Assembly: GCA_019694315.1 (NCBI GenBank)
Contig: JAIBCE010000004.1
Coordinates: forward strand, 1-64,000
Direction: 5' to 3'
Length of the DNA stretch: 64,000 nucleotides
Origin: Sandaracinaceae bacterium
Lineage (GTDB): Bacteria; Myxococcota_A; Polyangia; Polyangiales; Sandaracinaceae
Positions 31,676-39,248 of this stretch are shown here, in pieces; the stretch's first letter is position 1; every line of letters starts with the position of its first letter. The position numbers and the translations under genes were made by a program. The notes beneath the pieces are model-generated. The model did not search any database, was not told the origin of the DNA, and was given only the letters and a program-made list of their open reading frames with translations.

Positions 31676-31709
31676 TTGAACTCGTTACATCATTCTAGTT
31701 CAACTCGTT
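31676..31709. promoter_or_regulatory. Candidate TetR operator between repressor and SDR genes
   Basis: TTGAACT (31676-31682) and AGTTCAA (31697-31703) are exact inverted repeats with a 14-bp spacer. Overlapping this, AACTCGTT occurs at 31679-31686 and 31702-31709 as a direct repeat. The area is notably AT-rich for this genome, as expected of a divergent promoter. Confidence 0.5.
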
Positions 31710-31741
31710 CACGCGCGGCCCCCGCGCGCCGGAGCTCGTCC

Positions 31742-32788
31742 ATGCCCTCTCCCGTCACGACCGCCCCCATCCTCGTCACCGGCGCCAACGGCTTCATCGC
31801 GACGCAGCTCATCTCGGACCTGCTCGCGGCGGGCTATCGGGTGCGGGGCACCGTGCGCTCGGTGGAGAAGGGGACCGAGCAGCTGCGGGCGCTGCCGGGC
31901 GCGGCCGAACGACTCGAGCTCGTGTCGGCGGAGCTGCTCGCCGAGGGCGCGTACGACGCGCCGATGAAGGGCGTGACGCACGTGGTGCACACGGCGAGCC
32001 CCTACTCGATGAACGTGGCCGATCCGCAGCGCGACCTCGTCGATCCTGCGGTGCAGGGCACGCGCAACGTGCTCATGGCGGCGCACCGGGCCGGGGGCGT
32101 GCAGCGCGTGGTGCTCACCTCGTCGATGGCGGCGATCACCGACGAGCCGGGCTCGGATCACGTGCTGACCGAGGCCGACTGGAACGTGAAGTCGACGCTC
32201 ACGCGCAACCCCTATTACCTCTCGAAGACGCTCGCCGAGAAGGAGGGCTGGCGCATCGTCGAGGCGGAGAAGACGCGCTTCGACCTCGTCGTGATCAACC
32301 CCTTCGTGGTGATCGGGCCCTCGATCGCGCCCTCGCTCAACGCGAGCAACCAGATCTTCGTGGACATGCTCAAGGGCGTCTATCCCGGCATCATGAGCCT
32401 CACGTGGGGCATGGTGGACGTGCGCGACGTGGCGCGCGCGCACCAGCTCGCGCTCGAGACCTCCTCGGCCAAGGGCCGCTACCTCTGCGCGGCCGAGACG
32501 ATCAGCATGCGCGAGGTCGTGGGCCTGCTCCGCGAGCACGGCTACGGCCAGGGCACCAAGCTTCCGTCGATGGGGATGGATCACGCGGTCGGCGACGTGC
32601 TCGTGAAGCTCACGAGCCACTTCCAGCCGAGCGGGATCGGCTCGTACCTGCGCACCCACGTGGGACGGGTGCCGCGCTTCGATCACGGCAAGATCGAGCG
32701 CGAGCTCGGCCTCTCGTTCCGCCCGATCCGCCAGAGCATCCTCGACACGATGGTGGACCTGAAGCGCTGGAAGCACCTCGCGGGCTGA
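31742..32788 (+). CDS. NAD(P)-dependent extended SDR (dihydroflavonol-reductase/aldehyde-reductase type)
   Basis: 348 residues. Nucleotide-binding TGANGFIATQLISDLL near the N-terminus (about 14-29), VVHTASPYS, the catalytic Ser region LTSSMAAI and the YYLSK pair (Tyr and Lys). RFDLVVINPFVVIGPS is typical of this branch, which reduces aldehydes or ketones such as methylglyoxal or cinnamaldehyde-like compounds. Substrate unknown. Divergent from and probably repressed by the TetR gene. Confidence 0.87.
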   Translation: MPSPVTTAPILVTGANGFIATQLISDLLAAGYRVRGTVRSVEKGTEQLRALPGAAERLELVSAELLAEGAYDAPMKGVTHVVHTASPYSMNVADPQRDLVDPAVQGTRNVLMAAHRAGGVQRVVLTSSMAAITDEPGSDHVLTEADWNVKSTLTRNPYYLSKTLAEKEGWRIVEAEKTRFDLVVINPFVVIGPSIAPSLNASNQIFVDMLKGVYPGIMSLTWGMVDVRDVARAHQLALETSSAKGRYLCAAETISMREVVGLLREHGYGQGTKLPSMGMDHAVGDVLVKLTSHFQPSGIGSYLRTHVGRVPRFDHGKIERELGLSFRPIRQSILDTMVDLKRWKHLAG

Positions 32789-32838
32789 ACGATCCGCGAC
32801 GGCACGGGCACGCGCGCCGAGGCGGGCTATCCCTCGGC

Positions 32839-34527
32839 ATGACCGACAAGCGCACCGTGGCCGACGTGCTCTCGCGCCTGGCCTTCGTGCACGAGCTGCT
32901 CGACGGCGAGGGGCAGCGCGGAAAGACCTACGCGGCGGCGTCGCGCACGGTCTGGCAGCTCGAGGGCGATCTCGCGGCGCTGCACGGCTCGGGGGCGCTC
33001 GCGCGCGTGCGTGGCCTCGGGCCCAGCACGCTCGCGGTGATCGGCGTCGTGCTCGGAGGCGCGACCCCCGACGAGCTCACGGCGCTCGAGGCGAAGCTGC
33101 CGCCCGGCCTCTTCGAGCTGCGCCGCATCAAGGGCCTCGGCCCCGCGAAGATCCGCGGGCTGTGGAAGGGCCTCGAGATCACGAGCCTCGCGGAGCTCGA
33201 GCAGGCGTGCGCGGAGAACCGTCTCCTCGAGCTCTCGGGCTTCGGCAAGAAGACGCAGGAGAACGTGGCGCGCGCGATCGCCGAGCTTCGCGCGCACGAG
33301 GGCAAGCTCCTCCGTGACGGCGCGATGGAGCGCATGGCGAGCTTGCTCGGCGCGCTGCGCGACGCGGGGATCTCCGCGCGTGCGGTCGGTGGGCTCGTGC
33401 GCGGCGACGAGACGATCGATCGCCTCGAGATCCTCGTGATCGGGGAGGTGGGCCCCGCGTCGGAGGCGCTCGCGAAGGTGGGCGTCGCGGGGGCGAGGCT
33501 CGACGGGACGAAGGTCGTGGTGCACACGGCGCGCGCCGAGGACGTGGGCGTCGCGGAGCTCGTGCACACCTCGTCACCGGGGCACTTCGGCGTGCTCGTG
33601 GCGCACGCGAAGGCGCGCGGCCTCACGCTCAGCGAGCTGGGCCTCTCGGGCGCGCACGGCACCATCGCCTGTGCCGACGCGGAGGCCGTGTATCGCGCGA
33701 TGGAGCTCTCTCCGACGCCCGCGGAGCGTCGTGACGAGGGCGTACCGCTCGTGGGCCTCGGCAAGATCACGCCCAAGCTCCTCGAGCTCGGGGATCTGCG
33801 CGGCGCGCTCCACAACCACACGGTCGCCTCGGATGGCTCGGCCACCTTGCGCGAGATGCGCGAGGCTGCGCGACGGGCGGGCCTCACCTACCTCGGCATC
33901 ACCGAGCACAGCCAGAGCGCGGACTACGCGCGTGGGCTCACGGTGGAGCGCCTGCGCGCGCAGGAGCGCGAGATCGCCGACGCGAACGCGAGCGATCCCC
34001 TCGCGCCCACGCTGCTCACGGGTGTGGAGAGCGACATCCTCGCGGACGGCGCGCTCGACTATCGCGACGAGGATCTCGCGAGCCTCGAGGTGGTGGTGGC
34101 GAGCGGTCATCGTCGCTTCGGGCTCGCACGGGCGGAGACCACGGCGCGCATGATCCGCGCGGCGCGCCACCCGCGCACCGACGTGATGGGACACCCCACG
34201 GGGCGCTTGCTCCTGGGCCGCCCGCCGAACGACTTCGACATGGAGGCGTTCCTCGAGGCGTGCGCGCAGAGCGGCTGCGCGGTGGAGCTCAACGGGAGCC
34301 CGCATCGCCTCGATCTCTCGGCCGAGCACCTCGCGATGGCCAAGGCGCGCGGCGTGCTCGTGTCGATCGCGGCCGACGCGCACGCGACGGGCGAGCTCGA
34401 TCACCTCGCCCATGGCGTCGTGATCGCGCGGCGCGCAGGGCTCACGGCCGAGGACGTGCTGAACGCACGTTCGCTCACGGAGCTGCAGTCCTGGCTCGCC
34501 TCGCGACGGGCGCGCGTGCTCTCCTGA
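32839..34527 (+). CDS. PolX-like protein: HhH repeats, degenerate polymerase palm, intact PHP phosphoesterase
   Basis: 562 residues. Layout matches bacterial family-X polymerases: 8-kDa-like helical domain with helix-hairpin-helix motifs (RVRGLGPSTLAVI about 57-69, RIKGLGPAKIRGL about 96-108, LSGFGKKTQENV about 132-143), palm (about 175-300), and PHP domain (about 319-562). The palm signature that should read GSxRR...(G)DxD is here GGLVRGDETIDRLEIL (184-199): the GS, the second Arg arrangement and both Asp are changed, and the later VDLRVV-type Asp strand reads KVVVHTA. The PHP ligands are intact: HNHT..SDG, ITEHS, GVESDI, ASGHRR, GHPTGR, ADAHA. It is probably an exonuclease or phosphoesterase without polymerase activity. 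Confidence 0.88.
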   Translation: MTDKRTVADVLSRLAFVHELLDGEGQRGKTYAAASRTVWQLEGDLAALHGSGALARVRGLGPSTLAVIGVVLGGATPDELTALEAKLPPGLFELRRIKGLGPAKIRGLWKGLEITSLAELEQACAENRLLELSGFGKKTQENVARAIAELRAHEGKLLRDGAMERMASLLGALRDAGISARAVGGLVRGDETIDRLEILVIGEVGPASEALAKVGVAGARLDGTKVVVHTARAEDVGVAELVHTSSPGHFGVLVAHAKARGLTLSELGLSGAHGTIACADAEAVYRAMELSPTPAERRDEGVPLVGLGKITPKLLELGDLRGALHNHTVASDGSATLREMREAARRAGLTYLGITEHSQSADYARGLTVERLRAQEREIADANASDPLAPTLLTGVESDILADGALDYRDEDLASLEVVVASGHRRFGLARAETTARMIRAARHPRTDVMGHPTGRLLLGRPPNDFDMEAFLEACAQSGCAVELNGSPHRLDLSAEHLAMAKARGVLVSIAADAHATGELDHLAHGVVIARRAGLTAEDVLNARSLTELQSWLASRRARVLS

Positions 34528-34609
34528 TCGGGGCCGCGGCTCGCCAAGGAACATCTCCGGAGGGTGGTCCGTAGAACATCGCGGCGGCTCGTCCGTCCAT
34601 GGAGCACGT

Positions 34610-35446
34610 ATGCGCACCCGCCTCGCGGTCCTCGTCTCGCTGCTCGTCTCGTTCGCGGTCGCCTCGAGCGCCAGCGCCCAGAGCGGTCCGCTGATCACAG
34701 GCCTCGGTGGCGAGGCGGGCTTCGGCGCCGGCGTGCTCGACTACAACGACGACGGCTCGAGCGCGGAGATCGATCTGCGCCCCGCGTTCCCGAACGGACT
34801 GGACTATTTCGGACAGCGCTTCTCGAGCTTCTTCGTGAACAACAACGGGAGCGTGACCTTCGGTCAGGCCGTGGGCAGCTACACGCCCGAGGCGTTTCCG
34901 CTCGCGGGCACGCGGATGATCGCGCCGTTCTGGGGCGACGTGGACACGCGCGGCGGAGGGCGCCCATCGCGCAACGGCGTGTACTGGGACATCCGTCCGG
35001 GGCGCGTCATCGTGACCTGGCACAACGTCGGCTACTACGGGATGCACGACGATCACCAGAACACGTTCCAGCTCGTGATCGAGAGCAACGCGCTGCTCGA
35101 TCAGGATCACATCTGGCGCGTGGAGCTGCGCTACGCGCGCTGCGAGTGGACGACGGGGGATGCGAGCGGTGGCTCGGGCGGGCGCGGCGGAACGCCGGCA
35201 CAGGCCGGCTTCAACGCGGGCGACGGACAGGTCGCGCGCATGCTGCCGGGCTCGCGCACCGACGCGGTGCTCTCGCTCTGTCGCCAGTCGAACATCGGGC
35301 AGCCGGGCGTGTGGATCATCAACATCTACAACGGCATGCCGCAGGAGATCGTGCCCTCGACCGGTGGCACGCAGACCTACGACTTCTCTGGCGGCGGTGG
35401 CGCTGCGCCGGCGGTGCCGCATCGTCGGCGTCGTCGCACGCGCTGA
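34610..35446 (+). CDS. Secreted nidogen-like domain protein
   Basis: 278 residues. Signal peptide (MRTRLAVLVSLLVSFAVASS, cut near ASAQ). Nidogen-like domain: LDYFGQRFSSFFVNNNGSVT, MIAPFWGDVDTRGG, RVIVTWHNVGYYG, and a shared TTGDASGGSGGRGGTPAQAG loop nearly the same as in the protein at 16993-18726. It lacks that protein's Cys repeats, membrane helix and Cys-containing sorting signal, ending instead in Gly/Ala-rich sequence and RRRRRTR. It may be freely secreted. Confidence 0.8.
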   Translation: MRTRLAVLVSLLVSFAVASSASAQSGPLITGLGGEAGFGAGVLDYNDDGSSAEIDLRPAFPNGLDYFGQRFSSFFVNNNGSVTFGQAVGSYTPEAFPLAGTRMIAPFWGDVDTRGGGRPSRNGVYWDIRPGRVIVTWHNVGYYGMHDDHQNTFQLVIESNALLDQDHIWRVELRYARCEWTTGDASGGSGGRGGTPAQAGFNAGDGQVARMLPGSRTDAVLSLCRQSNIGQPGVWIINIYNGMPQEIVPSTGGTQTYDFSGGGGAAPAVPHRRRRRTR

Positions 35447-35455
35447 CGTCGTCGC

Positions 35456-36109
35456 TCACGCGCGCGCTCCGATCGCGCCGGCCGTGGGCCGTGCTCGTGG
35501 CTCCGGGTCCGACGTCCACGAAGCGTTCGGGCCCCCCTCCACGCGCGCGGAGGCCCAGTGGAGCAAGGCCGCCACGATCGCGCCGAAGCCGCAGAGCGGA
35601 GTGATGGCGAGCAGATCCTCCTCGAGCGAGCCTGGCTCGACCACGACGAGCCACGCGAAGAAGACGACCAGCACGTAGGCGTGGTGTGCGTAGCCGTGGA
35701 ACGCGGCGAGCCGCGCGCTCGTTCTGGCGCGCGGATGTCGGCGCACCAGGCGCGAGGCCGCGCGCAGGTTCGAGCCGACGAGGCCGAGGCCCGACAAGAG
35801 CGCGAGGCCGAGGCCGAGGAGGAAGGGCCCTTGGCTCTGGCTGCTCACGATGAGGAAGAGCAGCGCGCCCGCCCCGACGAAGAGCACGGTGGCGATGGAC
35901 CATGCCGAGGCGAGGGCGGCCGTGCCCACCACGTCCCAGCGGATCGCGACCGCTCCGGGCAGCTGGCGCGGAGCCTCGCGATACGAGCCCGTGCTCGTCG
36001 ATCCCGCGCGTCGCCAGCGGTGGCGATGGGCCGCGAGCTGGAGCCCGAGGACGAGCATCACGACGAAGGTGACGGAGCCCAGGACGAGGAGGGGAGCGCC
36101 GAGATCCAT
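35456..36109 (-). CDS. Hypothetical integral membrane protein
   Basis: 217 residues from ATG 36109 (six codons more from 36127). Four hydrophobic segments likely to span the membrane: LGSVTFVVMLVLGLQL, ALASAWSIATVLFVGAG into LFLIVSS, FLLGLGLALLSGLGLVG, and YVLVVFFAWLVVVEPG, with LLAITPLCGFGAIVAALL as a fifth. No domain recognised. Convergent with the nidogen-like gene, 9 bp apart. Confidence 0.65.
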   Translation of the reverse strand: MDLGAPLLVLGSVTFVVMLVLGLQLAAHRHRWRRAGSTSTGSYREAPRQLPGAVAIRWDVVGTAALASAWSIATVLFVGAGALLFLIVSSQSQGPFLLGLGLALLSGLGLVGSNLRAASRLVRRHPRARTSARLAAFHGYAHHAYVLVVFFAWLVVVEPGSLEEDLLAITPLCGFGAIVAALLHWASARVEGGPNASWTSDPEPRARPTAGAIGARA

Positions 36110-36186
36110 GCGGGAGCTACCCGGCACGAGCGCCGCGTCTTTCGTCGATGACGCGATCGTGACGTGGGCGCGTGTACGATGACGAG

Positions 36187-37971
36187 GTGCGCGTCGGTGC
36201 GATCGCCTGTGTGGTCTGCGTGTGGCTCGGCGCGAGCGTCGCCCCGGGATGCGCGCCGTCGGTGGAGCGCGCGGACGCGGGGCGACGAGACGCCGCGCGG
36301 AACGACGCGACGCTCGAGGGGCTCGACGCGCCCGGCCTCGACACCGGACGATTCGTGTTCCCCGACGCGCCGTTTCCGCCCGAGCTCGATGCGCACCTCG
36401 ACGCGGGACCGCCGCCGGCGCGCTGCTTCGAGGAGGCGGCCGCCGAGGTGGGTCTCGCGGATCCGTTCGGGCCGTATCGCCGTGCGCCCGACTGCCTCTT
36501 CGACGATCCCGCGCACGATGGGCCTGGCGATCACTGCGACGCGGAGTGGGCGCTCGCGGGTGCGACCGTGGGCGACGCGAACGGTGACGGGCACGACGAT
36601 CTCTTCGTGACCCGGATCGGACGTGCGCCCTCGCTCTACATGAACGACGGAACGGGCCATTTCGTCGACGAAGCGGCCACGCGCGGCCTCTCGCTCGCCG
36701 AGCCCACGGCGGCCTCGGCCTTCGGTGACGTGGACGGCGACGGGGACCTCGACCTCTACGTGACGGTGGTCGGAGGCATGTCCCATCACCTCTTCCTCAA
36801 CGACGGCGGGAGCTTTCACGACGTGGCGCTCGCGCGTGGCGCGTCGCTGACCTCGAGCCGTCCGCTGCTCGGATCGAGCGTGACGTTCGGCGACTACGAC
36901 CGCGACGGCGATCTCGATCTGTACGTCGGGGAGTGGCGCTTCCACAGCGTGCACGATGGACCCTCCATGGCGCGTCTGCTCCGCAACCGTGGGCCGGCGA
37001 TGCCCGGCTACTTCGAGGACGTGACGAGCAGCGCGGGCGTCTCGATGCAGGACGCGTGGAGCGGCGTCGCGATGCCGGGCGTGTACGTGTACGCGGCGTC
37101 GATGGTGGACCTCGACGACGACGGCGCGATCGACCTCGCGATCAACGGCGACTTCCGGACGAGCCGGCTCTTCTTCGGTCGCGGCGACGGGACCTTCGTG
37201 GACGGTGCGCGCTCGGCGGGCGTGGGCACCGAGACGAACGCGATGGGCATGAGCCTCGCGGACCTCGACGACGACGGCGATCTCGACTGGCTCGTGACCT
37301 CGATCTGGATGGAATTCGGCCCGGATTGGGGCAATCGGCTCTATCGGAACGAGGGTGCTCGGCGCTTCACCGAGGTGACGAGCGAGGCGGGCGTGCTGGC
37401 CGCGGGCTGGGCGTGGGGCGCGGCCTTCTTCGACTACGACAACGATCGCGCGCTCGATCTCGCCGTCGCGAACGGCTGGGACTTCGCGCCGCACGACACC
37501 GACGCGATGCAGCTCCTCCACGGCGAAGGAGCGTTTCGCTTTCGCGACGTGGCCGTGGGCGCGGGCATCGACGATCGGGGTCAAGGTCGCGGCGTGGTGG
37601 TGCTCGATGCCGACGCGGACGGAGACCTCGACCTCTTCGTCGCGCGCTACGGGGACGTGCCGCGCTACTACCGGAACACGTGCGGCAGCGAGGCCTCGTG
37701 GCTGCGCGTGCGCGTGCGTGGGCCGGGCGGCGCGCTCCGCGAGGGCCTGGGCGCGCGCGTGACGATGCGCGAGAGCGCGGGCGCGCCGCTGCGCACGGTC
37801 GCGATCGGTCAGACGAGCCACTTCCTGGGCCAGAGCGAGCGCGTGGCGCACTTCGGGCTCGGCGATCACGCGGGCTCGGTCGCGGAGCTGCGCGTGACGC
37901 TGCCGGACGGCACGAGCCGCGAGATCGCGGATCGTTCGATCGATCACGAGCTCGTGGTGACGGTCCCGTGA
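36187..37971 (+). CDS. CRTAC1-type FG-GAP/VCBS lipoprotein with ASPIC/UnbV C-terminus
   Basis: 594 residues from GTG 36187 (GTG 36172 also possible). Lipoprotein-like signal ending SVAPGC. Multiple calcium-binding FG-GAP/VCBS repeats of the D-x-D-G-D-x-D-L form: GDANGDGHDDLFV, GDVDGDGDLDLYV, GDYDRDGDLDLYVG, VDLDDDGAIDLAI, ADLDDDGDLDWLV, LDADADGDLDLFV, forming a beta-propeller. The last 100 residues (RGPGGALREGLGARVTMR, VAHFGLGDHAGSVAELRV) are the ASPIC/UnbV domain. Likely surface or outer-membrane protein that binds calcium. Its stop overlaps the next start in GTGA. Confidence 0.85.
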   Translation: MRVGAIACVVCVWLGASVAPGCAPSVERADAGRRDAARNDATLEGLDAPGLDTGRFVFPDAPFPPELDAHLDAGPPPARCFEEAAAEVGLADPFGPYRRAPDCLFDDPAHDGPGDHCDAEWALAGATVGDANGDGHDDLFVTRIGRAPSLYMNDGTGHFVDEAATRGLSLAEPTAASAFGDVDGDGDLDLYVTVVGGMSHHLFLNDGGSFHDVALARGASLTSSRPLLGSSVTFGDYDRDGDLDLYVGEWRFHSVHDGPSMARLLRNRGPAMPGYFEDVTSSAGVSMQDAWSGVAMPGVYVYAASMVDLDDDGAIDLAINGDFRTSRLFFGRGDGTFVDGARSAGVGTETNAMGMSLADLDDDGDLDWLVTSIWMEFGPDWGNRLYRNEGARRFTEVTSEAGVLAAGWAWGAAFFDYDNDRALDLAVANGWDFAPHDTDAMQLLHGEGAFRFRDVAVGAGIDDRGQGRGVVVLDADADGDLDLFVARYGDVPRYYRNTCGSEASWLRVRVRGPGGALREGLGARVTMRESAGAPLRTVAIGQTSHFLGQSERVAHFGLGDHAGSVAELRVTLPDGTSREIADRSIDHELVVTVP

Positions 37972-38465
37972 GAGCCGTGTCGTGGCTCGCGACCGGGGGC
38001 GCAGTGCTCGCGATGGGCGCGTGCGGGGGCCACGACGGAGGGCTCGACGCCGCGAGCGCGCGAGATGGATCCGTCGGGGCGGCCGTGGAGCTCGGCACGG
38101 GCCTCGAGGCGTTCGAGACGGTGCCGGTCCGCGGCGGAGAGCTCGAGCTCGTGCACGGTCCCCAGGGTGGATGGCACGTGTACGTGTCGGTCCGCGTGCG
38201 AGGGCTCGTCCCGAGCGAGCTCGTGTACGACGTGACGCGCGACGACGGGGTGGTGCTCGCGCACGTGCCGATCACCGTGCGCGAGGGGACCTTCGTGTCA
38301 CGCGACGAGTGGCTCGAGCGGGTGGGCGATCTCGCGATCTTCGCGATCGCGTCGCCCGACGAGGTGGTGGGGCGCGACGTGCACGCGAGCGTCGTCGTGA
38401 TCGCGAGCGACGGCCGCCGCTTCGGTGCTGCGCTCGACGCGCGCGTGGTCGACCGCACGCCGTGA
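37968..38465 (+). CDS. Small lipoprotein coupled to the FG-GAP protein
   Basis: 165 residues from GTG 37968, which overlaps the previous stop by 4 bp. Signal peptide with lipobox AMGAC (MRAVSWLATGGAVLAMGACG). Mature part is strand-rich, with GGWHVYVSVRVRGLVPSELV and DVHASVVVIASDGRRFGAAL, like a single Ig-type or fibronectin-like beta-sandwich. No family recognised; the coupling suggests a partner of the upstream FG-GAP lipoprotein. Confidence 0.7.
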   Translation: MRAVSWLATGGAVLAMGACGGHDGGLDAASARDGSVGAAVELGTGLEAFETVPVRGGELELVHGPQGGWHVYVSVRVRGLVPSELVYDVTRDDGVVLAHVPITVREGTFVSRDEWLERVGDLAIFAIASPDEVVGRDVHASVVVIASDGRRFGAALDARVVDRTP

Positions 38466-38554
38466 TGCGCGGACGTGGGGCTGGCAGGCTGCGCGTTTGG
38501 TCGTAGATCCGCGCCCCACGCGACGCGCCTTCGCGCGTCCAGGAACAACACACC

Positions 38555-39166
38555 ATGAACGTCACGAACACGTCCCTCGTCGTCTCGTCTCTCGTCGCGG
38601 TCGCGCTGGCTGGCTGCGGCGGATCGCAGGCGAATTGCCCGGAGACCACCACTGCGGCCGCCGCGACGCTGCGAGAGCCCACCACGGCGCCCGAGTCGAT
38701 CACCGTCACGATCGGCGGCCTCGAGGGCGATCGTGTGCCGCTCGAGAGCGTGTTCGGTGGCTTCGGCTGCGAGGGGCAGAACCGCTCGCTCGCGCTCAGC
38801 TGGACGCCGGTCGAGGGCGCGCAGAGCTACGCGGTGGTGATGCACGATCCCGACGCGCCCACCGGCGTGGGGTTCTTCCACTGGATCGCCGTCGATCTGC
38901 CCGCGGGCACCACGTCGCTTCCGCTCGGCGCGAGCGGCAGCGCGATGCCAGAGGGCGCCGTGGAGACCTACACGGACTTCGGCGCGAACGGCTACGGCGG
39001 TCCCTGCCCGCCGCCGGGCGACCCGCACCGCTACGAGGTCACGGTGTACGCGGTGGACGTGCCCTCGCTCGGCGTGCCCGCAGGTGCGACCGGCGCGCTC
39101 ACGCGCTTCATGCTGCGGCAGCACTCGATCGCGATCGGCCGCGCGACAGCGCGCTACGGCCGCTGA
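38555..39166 (+). CDS. YbhB/YbcL (PEBP) family lipoprotein
   Basis: 203 residues. Lipoprotein signal with lipobox VALAGC (Cys21). The phosphatidylethanolamine-binding/RKIP fold signature DPDAPTGVGFFHW and the second motif NGYGGPCPPPGDPHRY are both intact, so the anion-binding pocket should be present. Bacterial PEBPs have been linked to inhibition of serine peptidases or binding of small ligands; which applies here is unknown. Followed by a strong hairpin. Confidence 0.9.
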   Translation: MNVTNTSLVVSSLVAVALAGCGGSQANCPETTTAAAATLREPTTAPESITVTIGGLEGDRVPLESVFGGFGCEGQNRSLALSWTPVEGAQSYAVVMHDPDAPTGVGFFHWIAVDLPAGTTSLPLGASGSAMPEGAVETYTDFGANGYGGPCPPPGDPHRYEVTVYAVDVPSLGVPAGATGALTRFMLRQHSIAIGRATARYGR

Positions 39167-39193
39167 GACGCGATCGGCCGCGCGCCTCGGACC

Positions 39194-39227
39194 TCACGGA
39201 TCGCCCACGAAACAGGGCGATCCGTGA
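39194..39227. terminator. Bidirectional terminator-like hairpin
   Basis: TCACGGATCGCCC (39194-39206) and GGGCGATCCGTGA (39215-39227) form a perfect 13-bp stem with the loop ACGAAACA, in the 82-bp gap between the convergent PEBP and thrA genes. Confidence 0.65.
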
Positions 39228-39248
39228 AGTTCGTACGATCGTGGCGCG

